From assembly GCA_947629305.1 (NCBI GenBank), contig CANRDD010000006.1:1-34927 (forward strand): DNA of 34,927 nucleotides, read 5' to 3'. Each line of letters starts with the position of its first letter. Positions within the stretch are counted from its first letter, which is position 1. A program made the position numbers and the translations under genes. The DNA comes from an uncultured Bacilli bacterium. Lineage in GTDB: Bacteria > Bacillota_I > Bacilli_A > RF39 > UBA660. Below are positions 1 through 7,309 of the stretch, piece after piece. The notes below the pieces were generated by a model. That model had not been told where the DNA came from. It worked only from the letters and a program-made list of their open reading frames with translations, and ran no database searches.

Positions 1-139
1 CGGGAAGCCTCCTCCAAGATGAATTTTCCCATTCTTCGTGAAGTAAGATTCCTTGTAGACTACAAGGTTGATAGGCTAGAGGTGGAAGCGTAGTGATACG
101 TTGAGCTGACTAGTACTAATAGATCGAGGATTTAACTTA
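1..139 (+). rRNA. rrl: 23S ribosomal RNA, 3' end (partial)
   Basis: The first ~139 bases carry the conserved 3' terminal region of 23S rRNA, including the helix before GAGCTGACTAGTACTAATAG and the GATCGAGGATTTAACTT end. The rest of the gene lies to the left of the window. It is followed by a ~65-base spacer and then 5S rRNA, the usual order of a bacterial rrn operon. The spacer (140-203) holds no tRNA. The exact 3' end is approximate. Confidence 0.95.
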
Positions 140-203
140 TTTATTATTATTTTATAATTGATGTTGTTTGCATTATCAAGTTTTTTAAAGGACAAAATCC
201 TTT

Positions 204-308
204 ATTGGTGACGATAGCTTAGGTGATACACCTCTTCCCATCCCGAACAGAGTAGTTAAGACCTAATACGCCGAAGATAGTGATAAGCAAAAATAGGTAG
301 TCGCCAAT
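204..308 (+). rRNA. rrf: 5S ribosomal RNA
   Basis: The segment has the 5S core CCCATCCCGAACAG, a following GTTAAG, and the closing helix TTGGTGAC/GTCGCCAA. At about 105 nt it is shorter than the ~116-nt 5S of Bacillus and closer to the lengths seen in Mollicutes. The terminal helix runs straight into nine T residues (308-316), so the 5S closing stem probably doubles as part of the operon terminator. Ends are approximate to a few bases. Confidence 0.93.
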
Positions 309-362
309 TTTTTTTTGCCCAAAAATAAGTTTTAAAATAATTGTAAACTTAATTTAAATATA

Positions 363-391
363 TTTACTTAATTTTTAAAGCATAATATAAT
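363..391 (+). promoter_or_regulatory. sigma-A promoter of the tsa operon
   Basis: TTTACT (363-368) and TATAAT (386-391) are separated by 17 bases, in the gap between the 5S gene and tsaE, and point towards tsaE. An AGGAGG site lies just before the tsaE ATG. Confidence 0.7.
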
Positions 392-462
392 GATAATACG
401 AGAACGAAAGATATTATATTTTAAAAATTATATAATATTTATGTTGGAATTTAGGAGGAATT

Positions 463-915
463 ATGGATTATAGATTTACATCTCGTTCAATTGAAGATAC
501 TTTGCGAGTAGCGGAAAATATAGAAAGTGAAAAGTTTCCTAATATGGTAATATGTTTAGAAGGAGATTTAGGTTGTGGTAAAACTATGTTTACAAAAGGA
601 CTAGCTTCAGCTTTAGGTATAACGGAGACAATTACGAGCCCAACCTTTACTATTATTAAAGAATATTTAACAGGAGAATTACCTTTATATCATATGGATG
701 TTTATCGTTTAAATGAAAATAATCAAGAATTAGGTATTGAAGATTATTATAATAAAGGTGGAATTACAGTTATTGAATGGGCTGATATGATTAGTGATCG
801 TTTACCTAAAGAAAGATTAGTTATTAAATTTAAAATAATAGATGAAAATACAAGAGTTTTAGTATTTATTCCTTATGGGGAAAAATATGAAGAACTATGT
901 AATGCTGTGCTCTAA
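463..915 (+). CDS. tsaE: TsaE, ATPase of tRNA t6A synthesis
   Basis: A 150-aa P-loop protein of the TsaE family. It supports the TsaB-TsaD complex that attaches threonylcarbamoyl to A37 of ANN-decoding tRNAs in the cytoplasm. The Walker A motif GDLGCGKT is at residues 34-41, followed by the family motif SPTFTIIKEY near 59-68 and HMDVYRL near 77-83. Full length for the family. The start is supported by a TTAGGAGGAATT site directly upstream. The stop overlaps the tsaB start by one base (TAATG), so the two are translationally coupled. It is the first gene of the four-gene operon after the rRNA genes. Confidence 0.97.
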   Translation: MDYRFTSRSIEDTLRVAENIESEKFPNMVICLEGDLGCGKTMFTKGLASALGITETITSPTFTIIKEYLTGELPLYHMDVYRLNENNQELGIEDYYNKGGITVIEWADMISDRLPKERLVIKFKIIDENTRVLVFIPYGEKYEELCNAVL

Positions 916-1445
916 TGAAAACTGTATTTATTGATACCCATTTTAATGATATTTTAATTGTTTTATATAATGATGGTTTAGTTGTGGATAAATGTGAAGT
1001 TATCAACAAAAAAAATAATAGTGAATATATTTTTCCATCTTTAGTTAAAGTTATTGATAAGGTTAAATTAGATAATATCATCGTGGTAACAGGACCTGGT
1101 TCTTTTACAGGAGTTAGATTAGGTGTTACAATTGCGAAAACATTAGCTTATACTTTAAATATTCCTATCAGGACAATTACTTCTTTAGAATGTATGGCTA
1201 TAAGTAGTAATAATAAAAAAGTAGCTTTTTCTGATGGTAATGGTTATTATGTGGGAACATTTTCAAATGATTATAAAGAATCTAATTATGAATATATTAA
1301 AGAAGAAGAATTAAGTTTTGATGTTGTTATTAATCCGGCTTATGATTATGAATTAATATATAAGTATGTTAAAGAAAATAAAATAGATGAAAATCCTCAT
1401 GGGGTTAAACCTATTTATGTTAAGAAAATTGGGGTTGAAAATTGA
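915..1445 (+). CDS. tsaB: TsaB, partner of TsaD in t6A synthesis
   Basis: A 176-aa protein of the TsaB branch of the ASKHA fold, the inactive paralogue that dimerises with TsaD in the t6A-forming complex. The diagnostic TGPGSFTGVRLG motif is near residue 59. The C-terminal half is short: typical TsaB proteins are about 210-230 aa, so the second subdomain is reduced here. A shortened TsaB fits a streamlined genome but no key motif is missing. Coupled to tsaE upstream through TAATG and to the acetyltransferase downstream through TTGA. Confidence 0.95.
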   Translation: MKTVFIDTHFNDILIVLYNDGLVVDKCEVINKKNNSEYIFPSLVKVIDKVKLDNIIVVTGPGSFTGVRLGVTIAKTLAYTLNIPIRTITSLECMAISSNNKKVAFSDGNGYYVGTFSNDYKESNYEYIKEEELSFDVVINPAYDYELIYKYVKENKIDENPHGVKPIYVKKIGVEN

Positions 1446-1864
1446 TTCGTTTCGTTCAAAAAGAAGAATTAGAAAAAATTAATAATTTATCAAAACAATT
1501 AGATTCTTCTGTTAATGGTTTTAATAATTTAGAAGAAGAACTAAATAAAGATATAACTATATTATTAGTTGATATAGAAAATAAAGAAAAAAGAGGATAT
1601 TTATATGCTCAGAATTTAATAGATCATGTTGATTTATTAAGTATTGTTGTTGATTATAAATATCGAAAGAATAATATAGGTACTAATTTAATGAATTATT
1701 TAATTAATAACTATTGTTATCATAAAGATATATTTTTAGAAGTAGCTATAGATAATATACCAGCTATATCTTTATATACAAAATTAGGATTTAAGGTTGT
1801 TAATATTCGGAAAAATTATTATAATAATAAAGATGCTTTTTTAATGAAAAGAGGAGAGTTATGA
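1442..1864 (+). CDS. rimI: GNAT N-acetyltransferase (RimI-like)
   Basis: A 140-aa GNAT-fold acetyltransferase. The acetyl-CoA-binding region is around residues 68-84 (VDYKYRKNNIGTNLM, a degenerate R/Q-x-x-G-x-G/A), followed by LEVAIDNIPAISLYTKLGF, which matches the RimI family core. Position between tsaB and tsaD is classic for rimI, which acetylates the N-terminal alanine of ribosomal protein S18. The start is TTG at 1442 inside the tsaB stop (TTGA), a coupled start. The N-terminal part is divergent, so the substrate is inferred from synteny. Confidence 0.82.
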   Translation: MIRFVQKEELEKINNLSKQLDSSVNGFNNLEEELNKDITILLVDIENKEKRGYLYAQNLIDHVDLLSIVVDYKYRKNNIGTNLMNYLINNYCYHKDIFLEVAIDNIPAISLYTKLGFKVVNIRKNYYNNKDAFLMKRGEL

Positions 1865-2865
1865 AAGATATCTATATTTTAGGAATTGAATCATCTTGTG
1901 ATGAAACAAGTATTTCTATTGTTAAAAATGGTTCAGAAGTTATTTCCTTAAGTATTTTAACCCAAATGCAAGTTCATGCTAATTTTGGTGGTGTTGTTCC
2001 TGAGATAGCATCAAGAATGCATACCGAAAATATTACCATGGTGTTAGAAGATGCTTTAAATAAAGCTCATATGCAAGTTAGTGATGTTGATGCTATTGCT
2101 GTTACTTATAAACCAGGTTTATTAGGTTCTCTTTTGGTGGGAATTGAATTTGCGAAAACACTAGCTTATGTTTATCATAAACCTTTAATTAAAGTTAATC
2201 ATTTAATTGGCCATATTTATGCTAATGCCATTGATCATAAATTAGTTTTTCCTTTACTTGCTTTAGTTGTCTCAGGAGGACATACTGAGCTAGTTATTAT
2301 GGAAGATGATTATAATTTTAAATTACTTGGTTCAACAATGGATGATGCTATTGGAGAAGCCTATGATAAAGTAGCAAGAGTTTTAGGTATTCCTTATCCA
2401 GGTGGTCCTGGTATTGAAAAGAAAGCTTTGGAAGGACAAAATACTTATGATTTACCAAGACCTATGTTAGATGATAGTTATAATTTTTCCTACAGTGGGC
2501 TTAAAAGTCAAATTATTAACATAACACATAATTTAAAACAAAAGAATGAACCTTTAAGAGAAGCAGATTTAGCTTGTAGTTTTCAATATGTAGCTGTGGA
2601 AGAATTAACAAGAAAATTAGAATTAGCTTTAAAAAATACGGGTATTAAAAATGTTATTGTAGCGGGTGGTGTATCTGCGAATAAATATTTAAGAGGACAA
2701 ATAAAGGAAGCTTGTGCTAAATATGATGCCCAAGTTAATATTCCTGATTTTATTTATTGTACCGACAATGCAGCAATGATTGCCGCGGCGGCATATCCTT
2801 TATATTTAAAAAAAGACTTTACTGACTATAGTTTAAATGCTGAAAGTCAAGCCAATATTTGTTAA
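1861..2865 (+). CDS. tsaD: TsaD, tRNA threonylcarbamoyladenosine transferase
   Basis: A 334-aa Kae1/YgjD/TsaD protein that transfers the threonylcarbamoyl group from threonylcarbamoyl-AMP to tRNA A37. It begins with GIESSCDETS, carries the metal-site region ASRMHTENI (near residues 50-58) and VNHLIGHIYAN, the nucleotide loop VSGGHTEL, and ends with DNAAMIAAAAY. Full family length. Its ATG overlaps the upstream stop (ATGA). It is the last gene of the operon. The first hairpin with a T-run downstream is at 2953-2985. Confidence 0.98.
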   Translation: MKDIYILGIESSCDETSISIVKNGSEVISLSILTQMQVHANFGGVVPEIASRMHTENITMVLEDALNKAHMQVSDVDAIAVTYKPGLLGSLLVGIEFAKTLAYVYHKPLIKVNHLIGHIYANAIDHKLVFPLLALVVSGGHTELVIMEDDYNFKLLGSTMDDAIGEAYDKVARVLGIPYPGGPGIEKKALEGQNTYDLPRPMLDDSYNFSYSGLKSQIINITHNLKQKNEPLREADLACSFQYVAVEELTRKLELALKNTGIKNVIVAGGVSANKYLRGQIKEACAKYDAQVNIPDFIYCTDNAAMIAAAAYPLYLKKDFTDYSLNAESQANIC

Positions 2866-2908
2866 TTTAAACCTTTGTTCAAAAATTTTAACACAAAATT
2901 TAAAAACA

Positions 2909-2937
2909 TTGACTTGATTATTATTTTATGATATATT
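2909..2937 (+). promoter_or_regulatory. strong sigma-A promoter of a tiny transcript
   Basis: TTGACT (2909-2914), a 17-base spacer and TATATT (2932-2937). The same two hexamers and spacing recur at 3526-3554 before the other unidentified RNA. Confidence 0.65.
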
Positions 2938-2944
2938 CTATATT

Positions 2945-2987
2945 GATTGGTACTCAGGAAACTTATGAAGCCCTGAGTCAATTTTTA
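2945..2987 (+). ncRNA. putative very small RNA or terminator unit
   Basis: About seven bases after a near-consensus promoter begins a ~43-nt segment. It consists almost wholly of a hairpin with arms ACTCAGG (2952-2958) and CCTGAGT (2972-2978), an A/T-rich loop, and a T-run. It could be a short terminated transcript, an attenuated leader, or only the terminator of the tsa operon with a fortuitous promoter in front. Its 5' portion contains ATTGGTAC, also present at the start of the RNA at 3561. No homologous RNA family was recognised. Confidence 0.4.
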
Positions 2988-3077
2988 TTTATAAGGGAAT
3001 ATTATATGAAAGAATATAAACAAGGAATATAAATATAATCTGCTAGTTTATCTTGTATTAACACCTTTGTACAAAAG

Positions 3078-3106
3078 TAGACATTTTGGCAATTTTATGC
3101 TATAAT
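3078..3106 (+). promoter_or_regulatory. promoter of ssrA
   Basis: TAGACA (3078-3083) and TATAAT (3101-3106) with a 17-base spacer, ending 11 bases before the mature tmRNA 5' end. A palindrome TTTGTACAAA (3066-3075) sits just upstream of the -35 box. Confidence 0.7.
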
Positions 3107-3117
3107 TTAATAGTCAT

Positions 3118-3474
3118 GGGGTAGTAAAGGTTTCGACATATGTTACTAGACAGGATGGCAAGTGGTCGGCATGACCTAAAAAGGCAAAATTAAAATTAAA
3201 TGACGAAACTAATTACAGTTTCGCTCCTGTTTACGCTTAACATTTAGCTTGGGAGCACTTCTAATTAATTTGCTTATAGGTTAATCTAGGGGTTCATAGA
3301 TATAAGATATAATATTAGTAATGTTCTTGGTGCTAATATTGAATACTTACAGGACTTACTTATTAAGAGGTTAGTGTAGAGCCATTTAATAAGAAAATAT
3401 AAATCTACCTAAACTTGTAGAAGTCAGGTTATAGGGCATATTGGACAGGGATTCGATTTCCCTCTACTCCACCA
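3118..3474 (+). ncRNA. ssrA: tmRNA (SsrA)
   Basis: A 357-nt transfer-messenger RNA that rescues stalled ribosomes with SmpB. The 5' end GGGGTAG pairs with CTACTCC before an encoded ACCA end. The T-arm-like GGGATTCGATTTCCC lies just before it, and the conserved 5' GTTTCGACAT follows the acceptor strand. The tag frame ends at TAA 3238-3240. The clearest part reads NDETNYSFAPVYA from 3199, preceded in frame by a possible Leu resume codon at 3196. NDE-NY resembles the start of the E. coli tag, but the end (PVYA) differs from the common ALAA ending. A helix of CTCC/GGAG type encloses the stop codon, as expected for tmRNA helix 5. Confidence 0.95.
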
Positions 3475-3487
3475 ATAAGATATTTAT

Positions 3488-3512
3488 CCCCATATTTGGG
3501 GTTTTATTTTTC
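3488..3512 (+). terminator. tmRNA terminator
   Basis: A CCCCA/TGGGG hairpin (3488-3501) followed by a T-rich run, 13 bases after the CCA end of tmRNA. Confidence 0.85.
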
Positions 3513-3525
3513 CTAAATGCACTTC

Positions 3526-3554
3526 TTGACTAAGACTATATTATTTGTTATATT
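3526..3554 (+). promoter_or_regulatory. strong sigma-A promoter of an unidentified RNA
   Basis: TTGACT (3526-3531), 17-base spacer, TATATT (3549-3554). No open reading frame follows on this strand before a perfect terminator at 3653-3674, so it drives a noncoding transcript. Confidence 0.75.
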
Positions 3555-3560
3555 ATTGGT

Positions 3561-3674
3561 ACCGGAAGTACTAAGTACTTTGTCATGGTGGACAGATTTA
3601 TTCGTGGTCCGCGGACTATAGTAGTAATGGATTTTACACCACATAAACTGGGAAGTGGAGCAATCCACTTTTTT
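3561..3674 (+). ncRNA. unidentified structured small RNA, ~114 nt
   Basis: A free-standing transcription unit: a consensus promoter at 3526-3554, then ~114 nt without a coding frame, then an intrinsic terminator. Hairpins visible by eye include AAGTAC-TAA-GTACTT (3566-3580) and a longer-range GTGGT (3604-3608) with ACCAC (3638-3642). A GGAC/GTCC/GGAC triplet (3589-3592, 3607-3610, 3613-3616) offers two mutually exclusive pairings. It lacks the SRP RNA apical motif, the RNase P GAGGAAAGTCC core and an obvious 6S bubble, and no riboswitch class was recognised. It has its own promoter, lies just after ssrA, and points towards the 3' end of the convergent ABC exporter. Confidence 0.65.
3653..3674 (+). 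terminator. terminator of the unidentified RNA
   Basis: Perfect 7-bp stem AAGTGGA/TCCACTT with a GCAA tetraloop, followed by T residues. It ends three bases from the stop of the convergent permease gene. It has no T-run in the minus direction, so it would not terminate that gene. Confidence 0.9.
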
Positions 3675-3676
3675 AA

Positions 3677-4351
3677 TTATATTTCTTTTTTTAAAAATAT
3701 TTTTAAAGATATAAAGTAAGATATAACATATAATAAAATATTAATTATAAGACAAATAATAGGAATAAATTTAAGAATAGTATCTATTTTTATTAAATAA
3801 TATATATTAGGAAAAAGAATAAAAAGAACAAATAAAATAATAGCTAGAATAAAAACCATAACAACAGGAATAATGGTAGCTTGGATTCTTCCTTTTTCAA
3901 CACCCCATTTATAAATACAAGGCATATCTGTACAAATTAATAATGATGTACCTGTAAAAGCTAATAAACAAATATTAATATTATTAACAATATTACTAAG
4001 ATCACTTTTAAGATATAAAGCTATTATAAAACTAATCATAAAACCTATCATAAATGATAATAAATTATTAATTATCGCAAAAATATATTTAGCTTGAACT
4101 ATTTTTTTTCTTGTTAATGGTAAAGATAATAAATATTTATTACTATCTGCATTTTCATCATAAGAAAAAGTAGAAATACTATTTAAACCAAAAGATATTA
4201 AGAAAATAATAGTACCTGTTGTAATCATTTCTATTTTAAAAGAAGCAAAAAAAATAACTAAAATATCAATTATTAAAACAGAATAAATATTATTTTTATA
4301 ACTTTTAAATACATATAAATCTTTTAATATTAAACCTTTTATCATAATCAT
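3677..4351 (-). CDS. ABC-2 type transporter permease
   Basis: A 224-aa integral membrane protein with about six hydrophobic segments. It belongs to the ABC-2 permease class found in two-gene Gram-positive exporters (YtrB/PmtAB/bacitracin-type neighbours). The cytosolic loop DENADSNKYLLSLPLTRKKIV (residues ~62-82) is characteristic of these small permeases. It overlaps the upstream ATPase gene by four bases (ATGA), so the two form one exporter. Substrate unknown: lipid, antimicrobial peptide or toxin export are typical for the class. No terminator is visible in its own direction before the convergent small RNA. Confidence 0.85.
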   Translation of the reverse strand: MIMIKGLILKDLYVFKSYKNNIYSVLIIDILVIFFASFKIEMITTGTIIFLISFGLNSISTFSYDENADSNKYLLSLPLTRKKIVQAKYIFAIINNLLSFMIGFMISFIIALYLKSDLSNIVNNINICLLAFTGTSLLICTDMPCIYKWGVEKGRIQATIIPVVMVFILAIILFVLFILFPNIYYLIKIDTILKFIPIICLIINILLYVISYFISLKIFLKKEI

Positions 4352-5202
4352 TCTCCTTTAACTAGTAATAACATTATTTCTTCTAAACTAGGTTTTATTA
4401 TGGTAAAATTAGGATATTTATTATTAAATTTAGAAACATTATTTATTAATAATAAAGTTTTATTTTTATATTTTAATTTTTTAAAATAATAACTTGGATC
4501 AATTAGATCAATATTTTTTTGAGTATCTTTAATTAAACCATAATCTTTATCTAAAGTATCTTTAGAAATATCTAAAACAATTTGTCCTTCATCAATAAAG
4601 ACTAATTGATCCGCGATTAAATCTAAATCACTTGTTATATGGGTGGTAATTAAAATAGAATTTTCTTTATTACGGACAAAATTAGTAAATATATCCAATA
4701 TCTCATAACGGAAAATAGGATCTAAACTATTGGTTGGTTCATCTAAAATAAGTAACTTTGGTTCATGACAAATAGCACAAAGAACTTGAATCTTCCGTTT
4801 CATTCCCCCAGAAAATTCTTTTAAAGTCTTATTAAGAGGTATTTTAAATTTTTTTAAATAATCAAAATATAATTCTTCATTCCAATTATGATAAAAACAT
4901 TTCATTAATTTATTAATATCTTTAACATTTAGAATAGGAGAAAAAAAACTATCATCTAATAATACGCCAATTTGTTCTTTATCTAAAGAAGTTAATTTTT
5001 GATTATTTTTGCTAAATATTTTAATAGATCCTTGATCATAATTAATTAAATTTAAGATAGCTTTAATCGTCGTTGTTTTTCCACTTCCATTTTGGCCTAT
5101 AAAACCAACTATTTTTCCTTTAGAAACTTTAATATTAATATTTTTTAAAGTAAAATCAGCATATTTCTTTTCTAAATTTGTTATTTCTAAATTGTCTTTC
5201 AT
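4348..5202 (-). CDS. ABC transporter ATP-binding protein
   Basis: A 284-aa ATPase driving the adjacent permease. Walker A is GQNGSGKTT (residues ~36-44), the signature is EFSGGMKRKIQ, Walker B is LLILDEPTNSLDP, and the switch histidine is in ITTHI. The ~70-residue C-terminal extension after the nucleotide-binding domain is common in ABC-2 exporter ATPases. A promoter is visible on the minus strand (5221-5249). There is no GntR-type regulator next to it, unlike the Bacillus ytr operon. Confidence 0.93.
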   Translation of the reverse strand: MKDNLEITNLEKKYADFTLKNINIKVSKGKIVGFIGQNGSGKTTTIKAILNLINYDQGSIKIFSKNNQKLTSLDKEQIGVLLDDSFFSPILNVKDINKLMKCFYHNWNEELYFDYLKKFKIPLNKTLKEFSGGMKRKIQVLCAICHEPKLLILDEPTNSLDPIFRYEILDIFTNFVRNKENSILITTHITSDLDLIADQLVFIDEGQIVLDISKDTLDKDYGLIKDTQKNIDLIDPSYYFKKLKYKNKTLLLINNVSKFNNKYPNFTIIKPSLEEIMLLLVKGE

Positions 5203-5220
5203 ATAGCATCATCTATGGAT

Positions 5221-5249
5221 AATATAGCATACATTAGGAAAAATGTAAA
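5221..5249 (-). promoter_or_regulatory. promoter of the minus-strand ABC exporter
   Basis: Read on the minus strand: TTTACA (5249-5244), 17-base spacer, TATATT (5226-5221), ~20 bases before the ATPase start. Confidence 0.65.
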
Positions 5250-5327
5250 ATACCTTAAGTTTACAATAAATTAATTATAAGCTATTTTAAGAAAAGATGC
5301 GTTATAGTAATTTTAGGTGAATTATGG

Positions 5328-5693
5328 ATGGAAGAATTAAATTTAAAAAAATGTGATATATGTGGTAATTTAGTTAAAGTAATAAATGATGGACAAGGAG
5401 AATTATTTTGCTGTGGTCAAAAATTAAGAAAAGTAATAGCTAATAGTGTTGATGCTAGTTTGGAAAAACATGTTCCAAGTTATAAAGTAAATGGGCAAAA
5501 TATAGAAGTAGAAGTAAATCATGTGATGGAAGATGATCACTATATTATGTGGATTCTTTTTAAAACAAATAAGCAAGAACAAATAATATATTTTAAACCA
5601 GGGGATATAGCTAAAGCTACTTTTCCTTACCAAAAAGGAATACTTTATGCTTATTGTAATAAACATTCTCTTTGGTCTTGTGAAGTAAAATAA
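5328..5693 (+). CDS. superoxide reductase (desulfoferrodoxin)
   Basis: A 121-aa class I superoxide reductase that reduces superoxide to hydrogen peroxide in anaerobes without releasing oxygen. The N-terminal desulforedoxin-like Fe(Cys)4 site is visible as CDIC (residues 9-12) and a CC pair (28-29). The catalytic Fe(His)4Cys site is formed by the His in EKHVP, two His in the NHVMEDDH segment, and YCNKH near the C-terminus. EKHVP also supplies the Glu-Lys pair used in catalysis. The start has AGGTGA seven bases upstream. An out-of-frame ATG four bases earlier (5324) is not used. It indicates a strict anaerobe exposed to oxygen stress. Confidence 0.95.
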   Translation: MEELNLKKCDICGNLVKVINDGQGELFCCGQKLRKVIANSVDASLEKHVPSYKVNGQNIEVEVNHVMEDDHYIMWILFKTNKQEQIIYFKPGDIAKATFPYQKGILYAYCNKHSLWSCEVK

Positions 5694-5721
5694 TTTTTTA
5701 CATTAAAATTTAGGAGGGAAT

Positions 5722-6381
5722 ATGGATAAAATACTAACAAAAATGAATAAACTATATTCAAAAGAAGAATTACAAAAAGAATTAAAGAGTTATGAAAAAA
5801 TATTTAATCCAACAATTATAGCTTATTTAAAATCATTATTATCTTTGAAAATATCTGTTATTAAAAATTATCTAAATGGTCAAGATTCTGAACCATTAGT
5901 TAATTTAGATATATATAAAAATATAGCTATATATAATATTTATTATCGTTTATTAAAAATATTAGAAAATATTCATGGTTTAGAAATAAGTAAAGAACCT
6001 AATTTAAAAGCATATATAGAATTAAATAATGATTTAAAAGAAATATTTTGTTTTGATTTTAATAATTATCCAAGTATTTTAAATAATATGGAAGAAATAG
6101 GAACAATTACAATGCATCAAGTATTAGATATACCAAGAGAAAAAAGTAATTATAAATCATTATATGGAGATGAAAATAATTTTAAAGAAGATATATCTAT
6201 AGCTATGCAAAAAATAAAATTAAGTAATTTAAGTAATTTACCTAATTATCAAAAAAGAGAAATAATTATTACTAATATGTTATATTTAATGTTTATAGAT
6301 GAATTTGGGTTAACAAAAGGAACTATTTTAAAAAGAGAAAATCCTCGTTTAAAGATTTATAAACAAATAGATTATATATAA
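5722..6381 (+). CDS. hypothetical protein, 219 aa
   Basis: No family was recognised. The product is predicted to be soluble and mostly helical, rich in Asn, Lys, Ile and Leu, with no signal peptide or membrane segment and no metal motif. An AGGAGGGAAT site supports the start. It ends ten bases before the RNA methyltransferase gene and is probably co-transcribed with it and with the superoxide reductase gene upstream, 28 bases away. Nothing in the sequence states a function. Confidence 0.75.
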   Translation: MDKILTKMNKLYSKEELQKELKSYEKIFNPTIIAYLKSLLSLKISVIKNYLNGQDSEPLVNLDIYKNIAIYNIYYRLLKILENIHGLEISKEPNLKAYIELNNDLKEIFCFDFNNYPSILNNMEEIGTITMHQVLDIPREKSNYKSLYGDENNFKEDISIAMQKIKLSNLSNLPNYQKREIIITNMLYLMFIDEFGLTKGTILKRENPRLKIYKQIDYI

Positions 6382-6390
6382 GGATGATGG

Positions 6391-7275
6391 ATGGAAGAAT
6401 ATTTATTAAATTTATTAAAAGATAATTATGAAATAGATCAATATAAGAAAATAATAGATGGTTATAAAGAAAATAAATATACAACATTTAGAATTAATTT
6501 ATTAAAAGCAAATAAAGAAATAGTATTAAAAGAATTTAAAACTTATAATTATGAATTAGAAGAAGTTAATTGGTGTAATTATGCTTATGTAGTTAAAAAA
6601 GAAGGAAATAAACCGATTAGAGAATTAGATTCTTATTTAAATGGTTATATATATTTACAAAGTTTATCTTCTATGTTACCTGTTATAGTATTAGATCCTA
6701 AAAAAGAAGAAACAATTTTAGATATGGCAGCATCACCTGGTTCTAAAACAACGCAAATGGCGATGGTTGTTCAAAATAAGGCTTTAATTACCGCGGTTGA
6801 AAAAAATAAAATAAGGGAGAATAGACTAAAATATAATTTAAATAAACAAGGGGTAACATCTGTTACAGTACTTAATATGGATGCTACGAAAATAGATGAT
6901 TTATTTTCTTTTGATAAAGTTTTATTAGATAGCCCTTGTTCAGGTTCAGGTACGATAACTAAAAGTAATCAAAATTATAATATGTTTAATGAGCAAAATT
7001 TAGCTAATTTAAAAAAAACACAAGTAGCTTTATTAACTAAAGCTTTAAAAGTTTTAAAGAAAGGACATACTTTAGTTTATTCGACTTGTTCGATTCTTCC
7101 TTTAGAAAATGAAGAAGTATTAAAGGAAGTAAAAAAACAAATAGATTTTGCTTTTTTACCAATGGAATTAGATGAGACAATTCCTCTTTTACCAACAAGT
7201 ATTCCTTTAACTAAATGTATATGCCCAAGTAAATATTATGAAGGATTCTTTCTTGCCCATCTAATTAAAAAATAA
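6391..7275 (+). CDS. RNA m5C methyltransferase (NOL1/NOP2/Sun family, RsmB/RsmF-like)
   Basis: A 294-aa SAM-dependent cytosine-C5 methyltransferase acting on rRNA. The SAM-binding motif DMAASPGSKTTQMA lies near residues 110-123. The two family cysteines are in DSPCSGSGT (catalytic/release motif) and YSTCS. It lacks the N-terminal NusB-like domain of RsmB and the C-terminal PUA-like extension of longer RsmF proteins, so it is a compact version whose target base cannot be read from sequence. GATGATGG spacing puts the ATG eight bases after the upstream stop. A terminator follows at once. Confidence 0.92.
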   Translation: MEEYLLNLLKDNYEIDQYKKIIDGYKENKYTTFRINLLKANKEIVLKEFKTYNYELEEVNWCNYAYVVKKEGNKPIRELDSYLNGYIYLQSLSSMLPVIVLDPKKEETILDMAASPGSKTTQMAMVVQNKALITAVEKNKIRENRLKYNLNKQGVTSVTVLNMDATKIDDLFSFDKVLLDSPCSGSGTITKSNQNYNMFNEQNLANLKKTQVALLTKALKVLKKGHTLVYSTCSILPLENEEVLKEVKKQIDFAFLPMELDETIPLLPTSIPLTKCICPSKYYEGFFLAHLIKK

Positions 7276-7279
7276 ATTA

Positions 7280-7309
7280 AAAATGGACATTCACACTGGC
7301 CATTTTTTT
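7280..7309 (+). terminator. terminator after the methyltransferase gene
   Basis: AAAATGG (7280-7286) pairs with CCATTTT and is followed by T residues. The 5' arm ATGGAC (7283-7288) can also pair with GTCCAT (7315-7320), an alternative structure that would disrupt the terminator. Confidence 0.8.

Noticed and set aside
3001-3040. An eight-codon frame MKEYKQGI with AGGGA upstream, just before the ssrA promoter
   Set aside because: Too short to judge in such A/T-rich DNA, with no downstream gene it could lead to.
3561-3674. Possible SRP RNA, 6S RNA or riboswitch
   Set aside because: No SRP apical motif, no RNase P core, too short for typical 6S, and no downstream gene on the same strand for a riboswitch to control. 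Left as an unidentified RNA.
5424-5666. Minus-strand open frame inside the superoxide reductase gene
   Set aside because: Fully overlaps a certain gene and has phenylalanine/isoleucine-rich, non-protein-like composition.
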